Source: Methanomicrobiaceae archaeon
GTDB lineage: Archaea > Halobacteriota > Methanomicrobia > Methanomicrobiales > Methanomicrobiaceae
Direction: 5' to 3'
DNA length: 64,000 nucleotides
NCBI GenBank assembly: GCA_029762625.1
Contig: JARVGI010000008.1
Span: 7,739-71,738, forward strand
In this document: positions 46,231 to 55,015 of the stretch, one piece after another
Layout of the letters: each line of letters opens with the position of its first letter
Position numbering within the stretch: the first letter of the stretch is position 1
The notes under the pieces: generated by a model
Database searches by the model: none
Seen by the model: only the letters and a program-made list of their open reading frames with translations
Told to the model about the DNA's origin: nothing
Program-made: the position numbers and the translations under genes

Positions 46231-48186
46231 CTACACTCCAGATGGAGTGGGGGTGGTTGAGTCAAAGACTTTTGGGGTGGCGCTGGCCGCCACCCGGTGG
46301 ATTTTATCCAGGAAGCTCTGCCTGTTCTCCGGCACAAGGGCGTGCTCGAGCACATCTTCGATGGTTTTCACCGGGATGATCTCCACCATATCGCGGTAGC
46401 GCTCCTCGATCAGCACGTCGTCGAGGTTGGACTGGGGGATGAGCACCTTTTTGATGCCCGCCTTGGCCGCCGCCTCGATCTTGTAGGTGACCCCGCCCAC
46501 CGGCAGCACGTTGCCGCGGACCGAGAGCGACCCGGTCATGGCCAAATCCTGGCGGACCGGGATCTCGCAGAGCGCACTGATGACCGCCGTCGCCACGCTG
46601 ATGGAGGCGGAGTCACCCTCCACGCCCTGGTAGGTGCCGATGAACTGGATGTGGACGTCCATCTCCTTGAGGTCCACGCCGGTGAACTTCTTGATGATCG
46701 CGCTGATGTTGGTGATCGATTCGCTGGCGATCTCCTGGAGGCGGCCGGTGGCCAGTATCGTGCCGCCCATCTTGCTCTGGGTGGGGGTGACCTCGGCCAT
46801 GATGGGCAGCACGGAGCCAGAATCGCTGCCGATGACCGCAAGGCCGTTGACGCGGCCGACCGCGGTGCCCTTGATCACGGTGAGGTCGTACTCCCTGCTC
46901 CGGCGGATAAACTCGTCGGACATCTGGCCCTCGATCGAGCGGGCCATGCCTTTTGCCGCAAGCACATGCTCGGCGGTGGTCACGTCCGCCCCCTCCTGGC
47001 GGGCAAGGTCGCCGGCAACCCGGATCAGCCCGCCCATGTCGCGCAGCTTGAGGGTGAGGTAGCCCTTGCGGTTGCTGCGCCGGCGCGCCTCCCTGAGGAT
47101 CTCCTCGATTGCACTGCGGTCGAAGTGCGGGATCTTGCCGTCGTTCTTGACCTCCTGGGCGACGAAACGGATGAATTTGCTCCGGTTCTCCTCGGTGTCG
47201 AGCATGGTCTCCTGCATGTAGACCTCATAGCCGTAGCCCCGGATACGCGAGCGGAGTGCCGGGTGCATCCCCTGCATGGCATCCATGTTCCCCGCGGCGA
47301 TCATGATGAACCGGCAGGGGACAGGTTCGGTGCGCACCATGGCGCCGCTCGAGCGCTCGCTCTGGCCCGTGATGGGGAACTCGCCTTCCTGCAGGGCGGT
47401 CAGCAGGTTCTGCTGGGAGTGGGGGGTGAGCGTATTGATCTCGTCGATGAACAGTACCCCGCTGTGGGCCTTGTGGATGGCGCCGGCTTCGACACGGTCA
47501 TGCGAGGGCGTCTCCAGCCCCCCGCTCTGGAAGGGGTCGTGACGCACGTCGCCGAGCAGGGCGCCGGCATGCGACCCGGTACCGTCGATGAACGGCGCCA
47601 TCTCCTTGCCCTCGTTGGAGACAAGGAGTTTCGGCACCATGGCCTCCTCACGCGGGGTGGAGTAGCGCAGCGCCATGAACACGAAGGCTGCGGCGATGAT
47701 GCCCATCAGCCACTGCATGCTGATGAAGGCGTAGCCGATGATCCCGATCATCAGCAGCATGATGAGCGTGTTGCGCATTTGGAGGCGCTTTCTCGCCTCG
47801 TTTTTGTGGGCGTTGACGATCTCCTTGCCCCGGCCCGCCTTCACCGTCCGGATGACGGGGGTGTTGGAGTCCTCCACGTTGGGGTAGACCAGGGTATCCT
47901 GCATCTCCTCCTTGGGGAGCAGTTCGGCCATCGCCTTGGCCAGCATCGATTTTCCGGTGCCGGGAATCCCGATCATCATCACGTGGCGCCGCTGGACCGC
48001 CGCCTTCTTGATCACCTCGACGGCATGCTCCTGGCCGATCACCTGATCGATCAGGTGCTGCGGCACATCGATGTCGGCCGACGAGCCGACCTCGAGACCG
48101 GCGAGGATGTCCTCATCCACCTCCGGCTCCGCAACTGATTCGGAATCGGATTCAGTGGATGTGGGAACGATTTCATTATTTTCCAT
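46231..48186 (-). CDS. lonB: Membrane-bound archaeal Lon protease LonB
   Basis: LonB is an ATP-dependent protease anchored in the membrane. The 651-residue protein has Walker A GIPGTGKS at 73-80, then a two-helix TM insertion (about 138-172, LLMIGIIGYAFISMQWLMGIIAAAFVFMAL) typical of LonB. Walker B LFIDEIN comes next. The C-terminal protease domain has the catalytic serine in GDSASIS (about 525) and lysine in KIEAAAKAGIKKVLIP (about 570). The N terminus is acidic. The gene starts the lonB-tldD-tldE-bofA string and is divergent from prs. Confidence 0.95.
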   Translation of the reverse strand: MENNEIVPTSTESDSESVAEPEVDEDILAGLEVGSSADIDVPQHLIDQVIGQEHAVEVIKKAAVQRRHVMMIGIPGTGKSMLAKAMAELLPKEEMQDTLVYPNVEDSNTPVIRTVKAGRGKEIVNAHKNEARKRLQMRNTLIMLLMIGIIGYAFISMQWLMGIIAAAFVFMALRYSTPREEAMVPKLLVSNEGKEMAPFIDGTGSHAGALLGDVRHDPFQSGGLETPSHDRVEAGAIHKAHSGVLFIDEINTLTPHSQQNLLTALQEGEFPITGQSERSSGAMVRTEPVPCRFIMIAAGNMDAMQGMHPALRSRIRGYGYEVYMQETMLDTEENRSKFIRFVAQEVKNDGKIPHFDRSAIEEILREARRRSNRKGYLTLKLRDMGGLIRVAGDLARQEGADVTTAEHVLAAKGMARSIEGQMSDEFIRRSREYDLTVIKGTAVGRVNGLAVIGSDSGSVLPIMAEVTPTQSKMGGTILATGRLQEIASESITNISAIIKKFTGVDLKEMDVHIQFIGTYQGVEGDSASISVATAVISALCEIPVRQDLAMTGSLSVRGNVLPVGGVTYKIEAAAKAGIKKVLIPQSNLDDVLIEERYRDMVEIIPVKTIEDVLEHALVPENRQSFLDKIHRVAASATPKVFDSTTPTPSGV

Positions 48187-48267
48187 TGCGATAGTTACCT
48201 CTCTGCACCGATAGGGATTAAATAATTATTCTCGATAGTTTAAGTACTTTCAGCAAAGGGTAATCCC

Positions 48268-49116
48268 ATGAAAGTTGTAACAACGGAAAAATCACAGGTT
48301 TTGGGGGTAAAACTCGCTGAAGCTCTCGATCTGGAAATCGTCGATACCCGGTTTTCACGCTTCCCCGACGGGGAGCTCTACCTGCGGACGGGTGATCTCG
48401 ACGGGGAGACGATCCTCGTGGGGAGTGTCATGGACAGTGACTCGCTCGTCCAGCTCCTCCTCCTCATCGATGCCTGTGAAGGGTCCGAAAACACCCTCGT
48501 GCTGCCATATCTGGGCTACGCACGCCAGGACAAAAAGTTCCACGAGGGCGAACCCATCAGCGCCAGGGCGATCGCGCGGGCGCTCTCCCCCGGCGTCGCC
48601 CGGGTCGTGTGCGTGAACATTCACGAGGAGTCGGTGCTCGATCACTTTCAGGTCCCGGCCCGGAACCTCTCGCTCGCCCCCGCAATCGGGGAGTACATCG
48701 CCGCAATGCCCCTTGCCGATCCCCTCATCCTCGCTCCCGACGCCGGTGCCTCGGCGTTCGCCGCGGCGGTTGCGGGAGTGGGCGGGTGGAACTGTGACGA
48801 GCTGCAGAAAACACGACTTTCGGGGGAAGAAGTCCGGATCACGCCAAAGAGCATCGATGCCGCAGGGCGCGAGGTGGTCATCGTCGACGACATTATCTCC
48901 ACGGGAGGGACCCTTGCCATGGCCGCATCGATGCTTCTCGCGCAGGGTGCGGGGGTGGTGCACGCCGCGTGCGTGCACGGCGTGTTTACCGGCGGCGCAT
49001 ATACGCGGCTACGCCACGCCGGGGTGCAATCGGTCGTCGCCAGCGACACCATCGAGGGAGGCGCAAGCCTTATCACTGCTGCAGCCTGCATAGCACCGGC
49101 ACTCGAACACGCATGA
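48268..49116 (+). CDS. prs: Ribose-phosphate pyrophosphokinase
   Basis: Prs makes PRPP from ribose 5-phosphate and ATP. The 282-residue archaeal-type enzyme has FSRFPDGELYLR (about 30-41), VLPYLGYARQDKKFHEGEPISARAIARAL and the PRPP loop VIVDDIISTGGTL (about 208-220). AAAGGGTAAT precedes the ATG. Its stop overlaps the rtcA start (ATGA), beginning a coupled prs-rtcA-nob1 string, with a PRPP-binding regulator (gfcR) following. Confidence 0.95.
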   Translation: MKVVTTEKSQVLGVKLAEALDLEIVDTRFSRFPDGELYLRTGDLDGETILVGSVMDSDSLVQLLLLIDACEGSENTLVLPYLGYARQDKKFHEGEPISARAIARALSPGVARVVCVNIHEESVLDHFQVPARNLSLAPAIGEYIAAMPLADPLILAPDAGASAFAAAVAGVGGWNCDELQKTRLSGEEVRITPKSIDAAGREVVIVDDIISTGGTLAMAASMLLAQGAGVVHAACVHGVFTGGAYTRLRHAGVQSVVASDTIEGGASLITAAACIAPALEHA

Positions 49117-50093
49117 TCACCATCGACGGGAGCCGTCTCGAAGGGGGCGGCCAGCTGGTCCGGGCCGCGGTCGCCCTTGCCGCACTCTCCGGCGAGGGTG
49201 TGGAGATCGAAAATATCCGTGCCCGGCGGAAGAGCCCGGGCCTCCGCGCCCAGCACATCGCCGCGGTCAGGGCGGTCGCCGGTGTCTGCGGGGCCGAATG
49301 TACGGGCCTTTCGGTGGGAAGCAGCAGGTTGCGGTTTGTGCCGGGGCCCCTGCGGGAGCGGAGGCTGCAGGTCGACGTGGGCACCGCGGGGAGCGTCCCG
49401 CTCGTGCTGCAGGCCTGGCTGCCCGCCGCGATCGTCGCCGGGGGGAGCATCAGTATTTCCGGGGGCACCGAGGTTGCCTGGAGCCCGACCATCGACTACG
49501 CAGAGCGCGTCTTTTTGCGGGCGCTCCGGGACGCGGGGGCGGCGGTCGAATTGCGCATCCTCCGCCGGGGCTACTTCCCGCGGGGCGGGGGTCTCGTCGA
49601 GGCAGCGGTGGCGCCCTCCGATCTCTCCCCGGTCCGCCCCTCACCGGAAGGGGCCGGCGGCATCATCTCGTGCTCCTCCAACCTGCCCGCCCACGTGGCT
49701 GAGCGCCAGGCCGACGCCGCCGCCAAACGCCTCCTTGCATCGGCGGGCGATCTGCCCGTCACCCTTGACCGGCGCGAGGAGCTGGAGACGGGGAGTTCCT
49801 GCACGGTCTGGCAGGCGCAGAAAGGCGGCTGTGCGCTCGGCCGCCGGGGCTATCCCGCGGAACGGGTGGGGGAGGATGCGGCCGACGCACTCCTCGCCGA
49901 ACTGGCCTCCCCCGCCTCGGTAGACGTCCATCTCGCCGACCAGCTCATTCTCTACCTTGCCCGCTACGGGGGATCATATTCCGCCCCCTCGTTCTCCCTC
50001 CACGCCGCCACCATGTGCTGGCTGTGCGGGGAGTTCGGGCTCACCGTATCCCACCGCACCACACAGGAAGGGCTCGTCGAGGTGCGTGCATGA
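49113..50093 (+). CDS. rtcA: RNA 3'-terminal phosphate cyclase
   Basis: RtcA converts an RNA 3'-phosphate to a 2',3'-cyclic phosphate with ATP. The 326-residue protein begins MITIDGSRLEGGGQLVRAAVALAAL, the RtcA hallmark, has RKSPGLRAQHIAAVRAV, RGYFPRGGG and a catalytic-type histidine in FSLHAATMCWL near the C terminus. The ATG overlaps the prs stop, and its own stop overlaps nob1 (ATGA). The longer upstream frame is a shadow of prs. Confidence 0.94.
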   Translation: MITIDGSRLEGGGQLVRAAVALAALSGEGVEIENIRARRKSPGLRAQHIAAVRAVAGVCGAECTGLSVGSSRLRFVPGPLRERRLQVDVGTAGSVPLVLQAWLPAAIVAGGSISISGGTEVAWSPTIDYAERVFLRALRDAGAAVELRILRRGYFPRGGGLVEAAVAPSDLSPVRPSPEGAGGIISCSSNLPAHVAERQADAAAKRLLASAGDLPVTLDRREELETGSSCTVWQAQKGGCALGRRGYPAERVGEDAADALLAELASPASVDVHLADQLILYLARYGGSYSAPSFSLHAATMCWLCGEFGLTVSHRTTQEGLVEVRA

Positions 50094-50545
50094 ACAAAGT
50101 GCTCGACGCCTCGGCTTTTTTCATCGACCTCCACCTCGCAGGACCGCTCTTCACCACGCCCGCCGTGGCGGACGAGATCAAAGACCTCGCGGCAAAATGC
50201 CGCTTCGACGCCTGCGTTGCGGCAGGACTCACCGTCGCGGAGGGTTCCGCCGAAGCGCTGGGGCGTGTGCTGCAGGCGGCAGAGCGAAGCGGCGATGCCG
50301 GTGTGATCTCGGATGCGGACGCAGGCATCCTCGCCCTCGCCCTCGACCTGCAGGCCACGCTCGTCACCGACGACTTCGCCGTCCAGAACGTCGCACACCG
50401 CCTCGGCATCGCCGTGCAGCCCATCCGCCAGCGCAAGGCGAAATCCCGCACCTGGAAGCACCGCTGCTCCGGCTGCGGGCGCTATTTCACGCATCCGGGC
50501 ATTTGCGAGTACTGCGGTGCGGAGATCAGACGAAAACTTAAATAA
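50090..50545 (+). CDS. nob1: Nob1-type ribosome-maturation endonuclease
   Basis: Nob1 cuts precursor 16S rRNA at its 3' end. The 151-residue protein has an N-terminal PIN domain with acidic residues in VLDASAFF, ADEIKDL, SDADAGILALA and VTDDFAVQNVA. A C-terminal zinc ribbon (HRCSGCGRYF, ICEYCGAEI) has four cysteines. This is the typical archaeal size. The start overlaps the rtcA stop. RIO2, its partner in small-subunit maturation, is also in the window. Confidence 0.93.
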   Translation: MNKVLDASAFFIDLHLAGPLFTTPAVADEIKDLAAKCRFDACVAAGLTVAEGSAEALGRVLQAAERSGDAGVISDADAGILALALDLQATLVTDDFAVQNVAHRLGIAVQPIRQRKAKSRTWKHRCSGCGRYFTHPGICEYCGAEIRRKLK

Positions 50546-50565
50546 ATTGTGGCTGACCTCTTCAC

Positions 50566-51180
50566 ATGTCATCGCTTGAGGATCTGATCGCGCATGCGCG
50601 GAGACTCCACTCCGAGGGGCATAACCCGAGCCAGATCGCCGACGAACTGAACCTCTCCATGGAAACGGTGACCTGGCTGCTCACCCAGCAGAAGGGCGCC
50701 GAGGCGCCGCGGGATATCGCCATCGACTGGACGCCGGTGAGCAGCCACGCGGACATGCTGCGTGACATCTCGGTGCTGATGCTCAAGCAGTTCTTCTATG
50801 CACAGTGCGAAACCACGCCGCGAAGGGAAGGGGCCGAGCCCACGGTGGCCATCGGCATCGCCCAGTCCGGCATCCCCCTCGCCACGCTCATCGCCTCAGA
50901 GCGTGAGATGCGCCTTGCCATCTACCACCCCCGCAAGCATGCCACCGGCGAGAACCCGGTCGGATCGCTCTCCGGCAATTTCGCCCAGATCGCCGGGGAG
51001 CGCTGCATTATTGTCGATGACGTGATCACCAGCGGCAGGACGATGAACGAGACGGTTGCATACCTCCGCTCCCACGGCGCACAGCCGGTGGCAATCAGCG
51101 TCCTCTTCGATAAAAGGGGCATCCGGGAGGTCGACGGCGTGCCCCTCCACTCGCTCTTCCGCGTCTCCCGGATCGACTGA
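50566..51180 (+). CDS. gfcR: GfcR-type regulator: HTH plus phosphoribosyltransferase domain
   Basis: This 204-residue regulator has an N-terminal helix-turn-helix (about residues 1-45, [20 protein letters not shown]) joined to an orotate-phosphoribosyltransferase-like domain ([14 protein letters not shown], and the PRPP loop [16 protein letters not shown]). The haloarchaeal homologue GfcR controls sugar metabolism genes. The domain is likely a PRPP or nucleotide sensor rather than an enzyme. It lies 20 nt after nob1, in the string that starts with the PRPP synthetase gene. Confidence 0.88.
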   Translation: MSSLEDLIAHARRLHSEGHNPSQIADELNLSMETVTWLLTQQKGAEAPRDIAIDWTPVSSHADMLRDISVLMLKQFFYAQCETTPRREGAEPTVAIGIAQSGIPLATLIASEREMRLAIYHPRKHATGENPVGSLSGNFAQIAGERCIIVDDVITSGRTMNETVAYLRSHGAQPVAISVLFDKRGIREVDGVPLHSLFRVSRID

Positions 51181-51308
51181 TCGTGTTTCCTCTTCGGGAG
51201 ACCTTTTTTTTCGCCGGAACCCGTGTTACGGCCCCGATCCGCCGCCCCGCATGGGGTGCGCCGCGCGCGGGCGGCGATCGTGCGCCCGGCCGCCCCTGCA
51301 TCGATTGA

Positions 51309-51316
51309 TATATATA
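51309..51316 (+). promoter_or_regulatory. TATA box of the thermosome gene
   Basis: TATATATA lies about 51 bp before the ATG at 51360. An AGGAGG SD (51345-51350) follows with a 9-nt spacer. The spacing suits an initiation site near 51337. Confidence 0.7.
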
Positions 51317-51359
51317 GAAGTTCAAATCCACGAATATGAGATAAAGGAGGATTCACTAC

Positions 51360-52946
51360 ATGCTTGCAGGACAACCTGTCGTTATATTAAGAGAAAATGT
51401 GGACCGTTCCCGCGGAAGAGAGGCGCAGCGGTCGAATATTATGGCAGCGAAGGCCATTGCCGGTGCGGTTCGCACAACGCTCGGCCCTCGCGGCATGGAC
51501 AAGATGCTCGTTTCGCCCGGCGGCGATGTCGTGATCACCAATGACGGGGCGACCATCCTGCACGAGATCTCGGTCCAGCACCCCGGCGCGAAGATGGTGG
51601 TCGAGGTGGCCGAGACCCAGGATGAGGAGGTCGGCGACGGCACCACCACCGCCTGCATTCTCGTGGGCGCACTCATGGAGGAGGCCGAACGCATGCTCGA
51701 CCAGAAGATCCACCCGACCGTCATCGCCAACGGCTACCGCCTTGGCATGATGAAAGCGATGGAGATCCTGGACCGGCTTGCCATCACCGCCCAGGGCGAA
51801 GACCGCGACCTTCTCCACAAGGTTGCCGACACCGCCGTGACCGGCAAGTCCGTCGAGGCGGTCAAGGACCAAATCAGCGGCATGGTCGTCGATGCGGTGT
51901 GCACCGTCGCCGAGCACCGGGAGGACGGCACCGTGGCCATCGATGAGGACGACATCTTCATCAAGACCATGATCGGCGACCACATGGAGGACGCCGAACT
52001 CGTCAGGGGCTTTATCATCGACAAGACCCGCGTGGACAAGGCGATGCCCAAGAAGATGGAGAACGCAAAGATCGCACTGCTCGCCCACGCCCTCGAGATC
52101 ACCAAAACGCAGGTCAGCGCCAAGATCAAGATCACCTCCTCCGACCAGATGGAGGCCTTCGCAGAGCAGGAGCGGGCAAGCCTCCGCGTGATGGCGGAGA
52201 ATATCGCCGCCACCGGCGCCACCGCCGTTTTCTGCCAGAAGGGCATCGCCGACGCGGTGCAGTACCACCTGGCCAAACTGGGGGTCTTCGCCATCCAGGA
52301 CTTCCCCGAAAAGGAGCTCAAGTTCGTCGCCCGGGCAACCGGCGCCACCATCGTCAACAAGGTGGAGGACCTCTCCGGGGATGTACTCGGCAACGCGGCG
52401 CTCATCGAGGAGATGAAGGACGTCGTGCTCACCAAGATCACCGGATGCGAAAACCCGAAGACCGTGAGCATCCTCCTCAAGGGATCCAGCCAGGTGTTCG
52501 TGGACGAACTCGAGCGCGCGGTCTACGATGCAAAACGCGTGGTGATGGATGCACTCGAGGATGGCACCTACATCGTCGGCGGGGCCTCGGTGGACACCGA
52601 GCTGCTGCTGGGCATCCGCGAGTACGCGGCGAGCGTCGGGGGCAGGACGCAGCTTGCGATCGAGGCTTTTGCAAACGTATTCGAGTCAATTCCCCGCACA
52701 CTTGCAGAGAACTCCGGCTACGACCCCATCGACAAGATGGTGGAGCTCAAGGCCGCCCACACGGCCGGCCAGAAGTACGCCGGCCTGAACGTCTACACCG
52801 GCGAGATCGTGGACATGTACGAGCAGGGAGTCATCGAGCCCCTCCGGGTTAAGAAGCAGGCCATCCAGAGTGCGGCGGAGGCTGCAAGCATGCTCATCCG
52901 CGTCGACGACATGATGATCACCCAGACCCACAGGCCCGGGGCATAA
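51360..52946 (+). CDS. thsA: Thermosome (group II chaperonin) subunit
   Basis: This ATP-driven folding chaperonin subunit has 528 residues. It begins [18 protein letters not shown] and has [42 protein letters not shown] and an intermediate region with [11 protein letters not shown]. The domains (equatorial, intermediate, apical) are all present and no intein is seen. The C terminus ends THRPGA without the Gly-Met-rich tail that many thermosomes have. Its own promoter and SD are visible. Confidence 0.96.
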   Translation: MLAGQPVVILRENVDRSRGREAQRSNIMAAKAIAGAVRTTLGPRGMDKMLVSPGGDVVITNDGATILHEISVQHPGAKMVVEVAETQDEEVGDGTTTACILVGALMEEAERMLDQKIHPTVIANGYRLGMMKAMEILDRLAITAQGEDRDLLHKVADTAVTGKSVEAVKDQISGMVVDAVCTVAEHREDGTVAIDEDDIFIKTMIGDHMEDAELVRGFIIDKTRVDKAMPKKMENAKIALLAHALEITKTQVSAKIKITSSDQMEAFAEQERASLRVMAENIAATGATAVFCQKGIADAVQYHLAKLGVFAIQDFPEKELKFVARATGATIVNKVEDLSGDVLGNAALIEEMKDVVLTKITGCENPKTVSILLKGSSQVFVDELERAVYDAKRVVMDALEDGTYIVGGASVDTELLLGIREYAASVGGRTQLAIEAFANVFESIPRTLAENSGYDPIDKMVELKAAHTAGQKYAGLNVYTGEIVDMYEQGVIEPLRVKKQAIQSAAEAASMLIRVDDMMITQTHRPGA

Positions 52947-52964
52947 CCCCCTCACGTTCTTTTT

Positions 52965-53219
52965 CTACCCTCTTGACGAGGTGGTCACGATGTCGACCTC
53001 GTCCGCTTCGATCGGTTCGTCCTCGGGAAGGCTCTTTCCGGCCTGAAAAATGAGGACGGTATCGGGGACGATGCCGAAGAAGAGGAGGGCGTCGGCGTAG
53101 GTGTCGCCGGGGCGCACCGGGTAGATCGCAGAATGGCCTTCACGCACAAAATTGAACCTGCACCGCATCGGACCTTCGACAAGTATTATGGCACCGGCGG
53201 CGAAATAGCTATGCTGCAT
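52965..53219 (-). CDS. Small ThiS/MoaD-like beta-grasp protein
   Basis: This 84-residue protein has a beta-grasp-like plan: AIILVEGPMRCRFNFVREG, YPVRPGDTYADALLFFGI, VLIFQAGKSLPEDEPIEADEVDIVTTSSRG. It resembles archaeal ubiquitin-like sulfur carriers. It ends in Ser-Ser-Arg-Gly rather than Gly-Gly, so activation by an E1-like enzyme is uncertain. A tRNA-thiolation enzyme is encoded in the same window but not nearby. The family assignment is tentative. Confidence 0.55.
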   Translation of the reverse strand: MQHSYFAAGAIILVEGPMRCRFNFVREGHSAIYPVRPGDTYADALLFFGIVPDTVLIFQAGKSLPEDEPIEADEVDIVTTSSRG

Positions 53220-53236
53220 TCATTGCCTGTTCTTGT

Positions 53237-53321
53237 GCCGAGGTAGTCTAGTCCGGCAAGGCGGGGGCCTCGAAAGCCTCTGGTGCTTGGCACCACGGGA
53301 GTTCAAATCTCCCCCTCGGCG
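53237..53321 (+). tRNA. tRNA-Ser (CGA)
   Basis: This is a class II tRNA of 85 nt. The acceptor stem GCCGAGG pairs with CCTCGGC (53314-53320), discriminator G53321. The anticodon stem GGGGC/GCCTC holds a loop with anticodon CGA, reading UCG serine codons. The long variable arm GGTGC-TTG-GCACC and the T arm GGGAG-TTCAAAT-CTCCC are intact. No intron is evident. Confidence 0.95.
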
Positions 53322-54063
53322 CTTACTATTCGTGCTGACGTCGCTGGAAGAGCAAACTTGCTCTCGTTCGGATCTTCCTTTCATGAAGACCCCGTTGGCA
53401 CAGTCTGTACAGGACCGTGAATTTCGGATCGGTCGAAACCCTTCATACGGACATATATACGCCGCCCCTTTCCAGAGTAGTAGGGCAGACCCATCCAGGC
53501 GATTATCCGTGTGAACTCCCGACCGTGCCGGTGAATCGCAGACTGCTGAACATGAAGATGGAATAATGCAGGATGGTGCAAAAAAGGGCACTCCCGACCT
53601 GCATGTTCGAGGTTTCAGTGACAGACTTCTGCCGTCAATCGTCATCCCCGGCGGATGCATCCCGCTACCGGGGCCGAATGATGTCATCGATGTTGCGGAG
53701 GTGCGGACGAAGACCTGCGAGGGGTGGTATGCACAACCGGTGAGGGAGGAGAGCGATCCCTTTCGATTCTCTGCATGGAGAGGCATATCACCGCACGCCA
53801 GAAGCGCATCCGTATCTTCTGCAGACGGGGTCGCTCTACAATGCGTGCACGACGTGCTGCCGCGAAAATAGTGCCAAAAGATGACTATTTTTTATATTAT
53901 ATGGAAAGAAGTTTTTATCCTATTTTTATAATGATATCGACAAATACAGGTACATGCGACAACACAACACCTCATTCCACCCGCTGCGGTGTGCCCGGGC
54001 AAAAGAGAATAATTTAATAATTTTGGTTAATAATTGGATAATGTTAATGAAAACTCATGAATT
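53322..54063. other. Gene-poor stretch between tRNA-Ser and modA
   Basis: No convincing protein gene is seen in about 740 bp. A perfect hairpin (AGAGCA-AACT-TGCTCT) lies at 53349-53364. Weak open frames on both strands lack SD sites and change composition. From about 53880 the DNA turns AT-rich (TTTTTTATATTATATGG near 53885), consistent with a promoter and regulatory region for modA. Confidence 0.55.
54014..54037 (+). promoter_or_regulatory. AT-rich direct repeat upstream of modA
   Basis: TTAATAATTTTGG (54014-54026) is followed at once by TTAATAATTGG (54027-54037), then ATAATGTTAAT. The site is 36 bp before the modA ATG, where an operator for a metal-oxyanion regulator would be expected. The regulator is unknown. 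Confidence 0.4.
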
Positions 54064-54072
54064 GTGATTCCT

Positions 54073-54885
54073 ATGCAACCTCAGAACACCCTCATCAGTC
54101 TCACCATCATCCTGGCCTGCGGTATCTTCCTCGCAGGCTGCACAGGCACCCAACAAACGGCCGCCGTCGGATCTTCTGATTCGCTCTTCGTCTATTCCGG
54201 CGCAGGGTTGAAAGCGCCGATGCAGGAGATCGGATCCGTATTCAAAGAACAATACGGCGTGAGCATCGAGTACACCTATGCAGGTTCCGGTGCGCTCATC
54301 ACGCAGATGGAACTCTCACAGAAAGGCGATGCCTTCATTCCCGGAGGCACACCCGACTATGCCATCGCAGTGAGCAAGAGCCTCGTGAGCGACCAGCCGC
54401 AGTACGTTGCCTACCACGTCCCGGTGATCGCCGTGGCGAAGGGCAACCCGAAGAACATCACCTGCGTCGAGGACTTCACGAAGCCCGGCATCAAAGTCGC
54501 ACTCGGAGGAATCAATGCGACTGCCATCGGCAAGGCGGGCGACAAGCTCTTCAAAAAGCACGGAATCAAGGAAGCAGTCGAAGAGAACGTCATCCTCCGG
54601 GCACCCACCATCAACGAACTCATCGTGACGATGAACATGGGCACGGCCGATGCCACGCTCATCACCATCGACAAGATAAACCTCGATACGATGGAGGTCA
54701 TCCAGCTCCCGCTTGAGGATAATATGGCCCTGATCGTTCCCATCGGCACGACCACCTTCACGAAAAAACAGGACCTTGCCGAGCAGTTTGTCGATTTCGT
54801 CTCCTCCGACGAAGGAAAAGCGATATTCGCCAAACACGGCTTCCCTACCTATCCGGATCCGGCATATGCAGGGATCAAACCATGA
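54073..54885 (+). CDS. modA: Molybdate/tungstate-type ABC transporter substrate-binding lipoprotein
   Basis: This extracytoplasmic solute-binding protein of 270 residues has a lipobox (FLAGC, about residues 21-25). The mature part has the ModA-type start LFVYSGAGLKAPMQEIGSVF, YTYAGSGALITQM and GDAFIPGGTPDYAI. VALGGINATAIG and PTINELIVTMNMGTADATLI follow. I chose the ATG at 54073, preceded by GTGAT, over the GTG at 54064. The following permease and ATPase genes complete an oxyanion importer. Whether the substrate is molybdate or tungstate cannot be told by eye. Confidence 0.88.
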   Translation: MQPQNTLISLTIILACGIFLAGCTGTQQTAAVGSSDSLFVYSGAGLKAPMQEIGSVFKEQYGVSIEYTYAGSGALITQMELSQKGDAFIPGGTPDYAIAVSKSLVSDQPQYVAYHVPVIAVAKGNPKNITCVEDFTKPGIKVALGGINATAIGKAGDKLFKKHGIKEAVEENVILRAPTINELIVTMNMGTADATLITIDKINLDTMEVIQLPLEDNMALIVPIGTTTFTKKQDLAEQFVDFVSSDEGKAIFAKHGFPTYPDPAYAGIKP

Positions 54886-55015
54886 TCGGCAATGAGCGGT
54901 ATGTCTGCAGGGTTCTCGATGTATTCTACGCCGCATCCCCCCCCGACCGGTGGAGATCTCCCCATACATCGGCACCGGATCGCGCAAATGAGCATATTGC
55001 TTCAGGGTAAGGTAT

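Noticed and set aside
46297-48138. Long plus-strand open frame antisense to lonB
   Set aside because: The protein is His/Arg/Asp-rich and repetitive, as expected for the complement of a high-GC gene; lonB on the other strand is certain.
53349-53364. Perfect 6-bp hairpin downstream of tRNA-Ser
   Set aside because: A single short stem 28 nt after the tRNA is not enough to call a terminator or processing site; no T-run follows.
53237-53400. tRNA-Ser as an integration site of a mobile element
   Set aside because: No integrase, no direct repeat of the tRNA 3' end and no element-like gene content is seen to the right.
53381-53581. Minus-strand 66-residue frame with a transposase-like look
   Set aside because: The resemblance is to a short basic stretch only; no catalytic motif, no inverted repeats.
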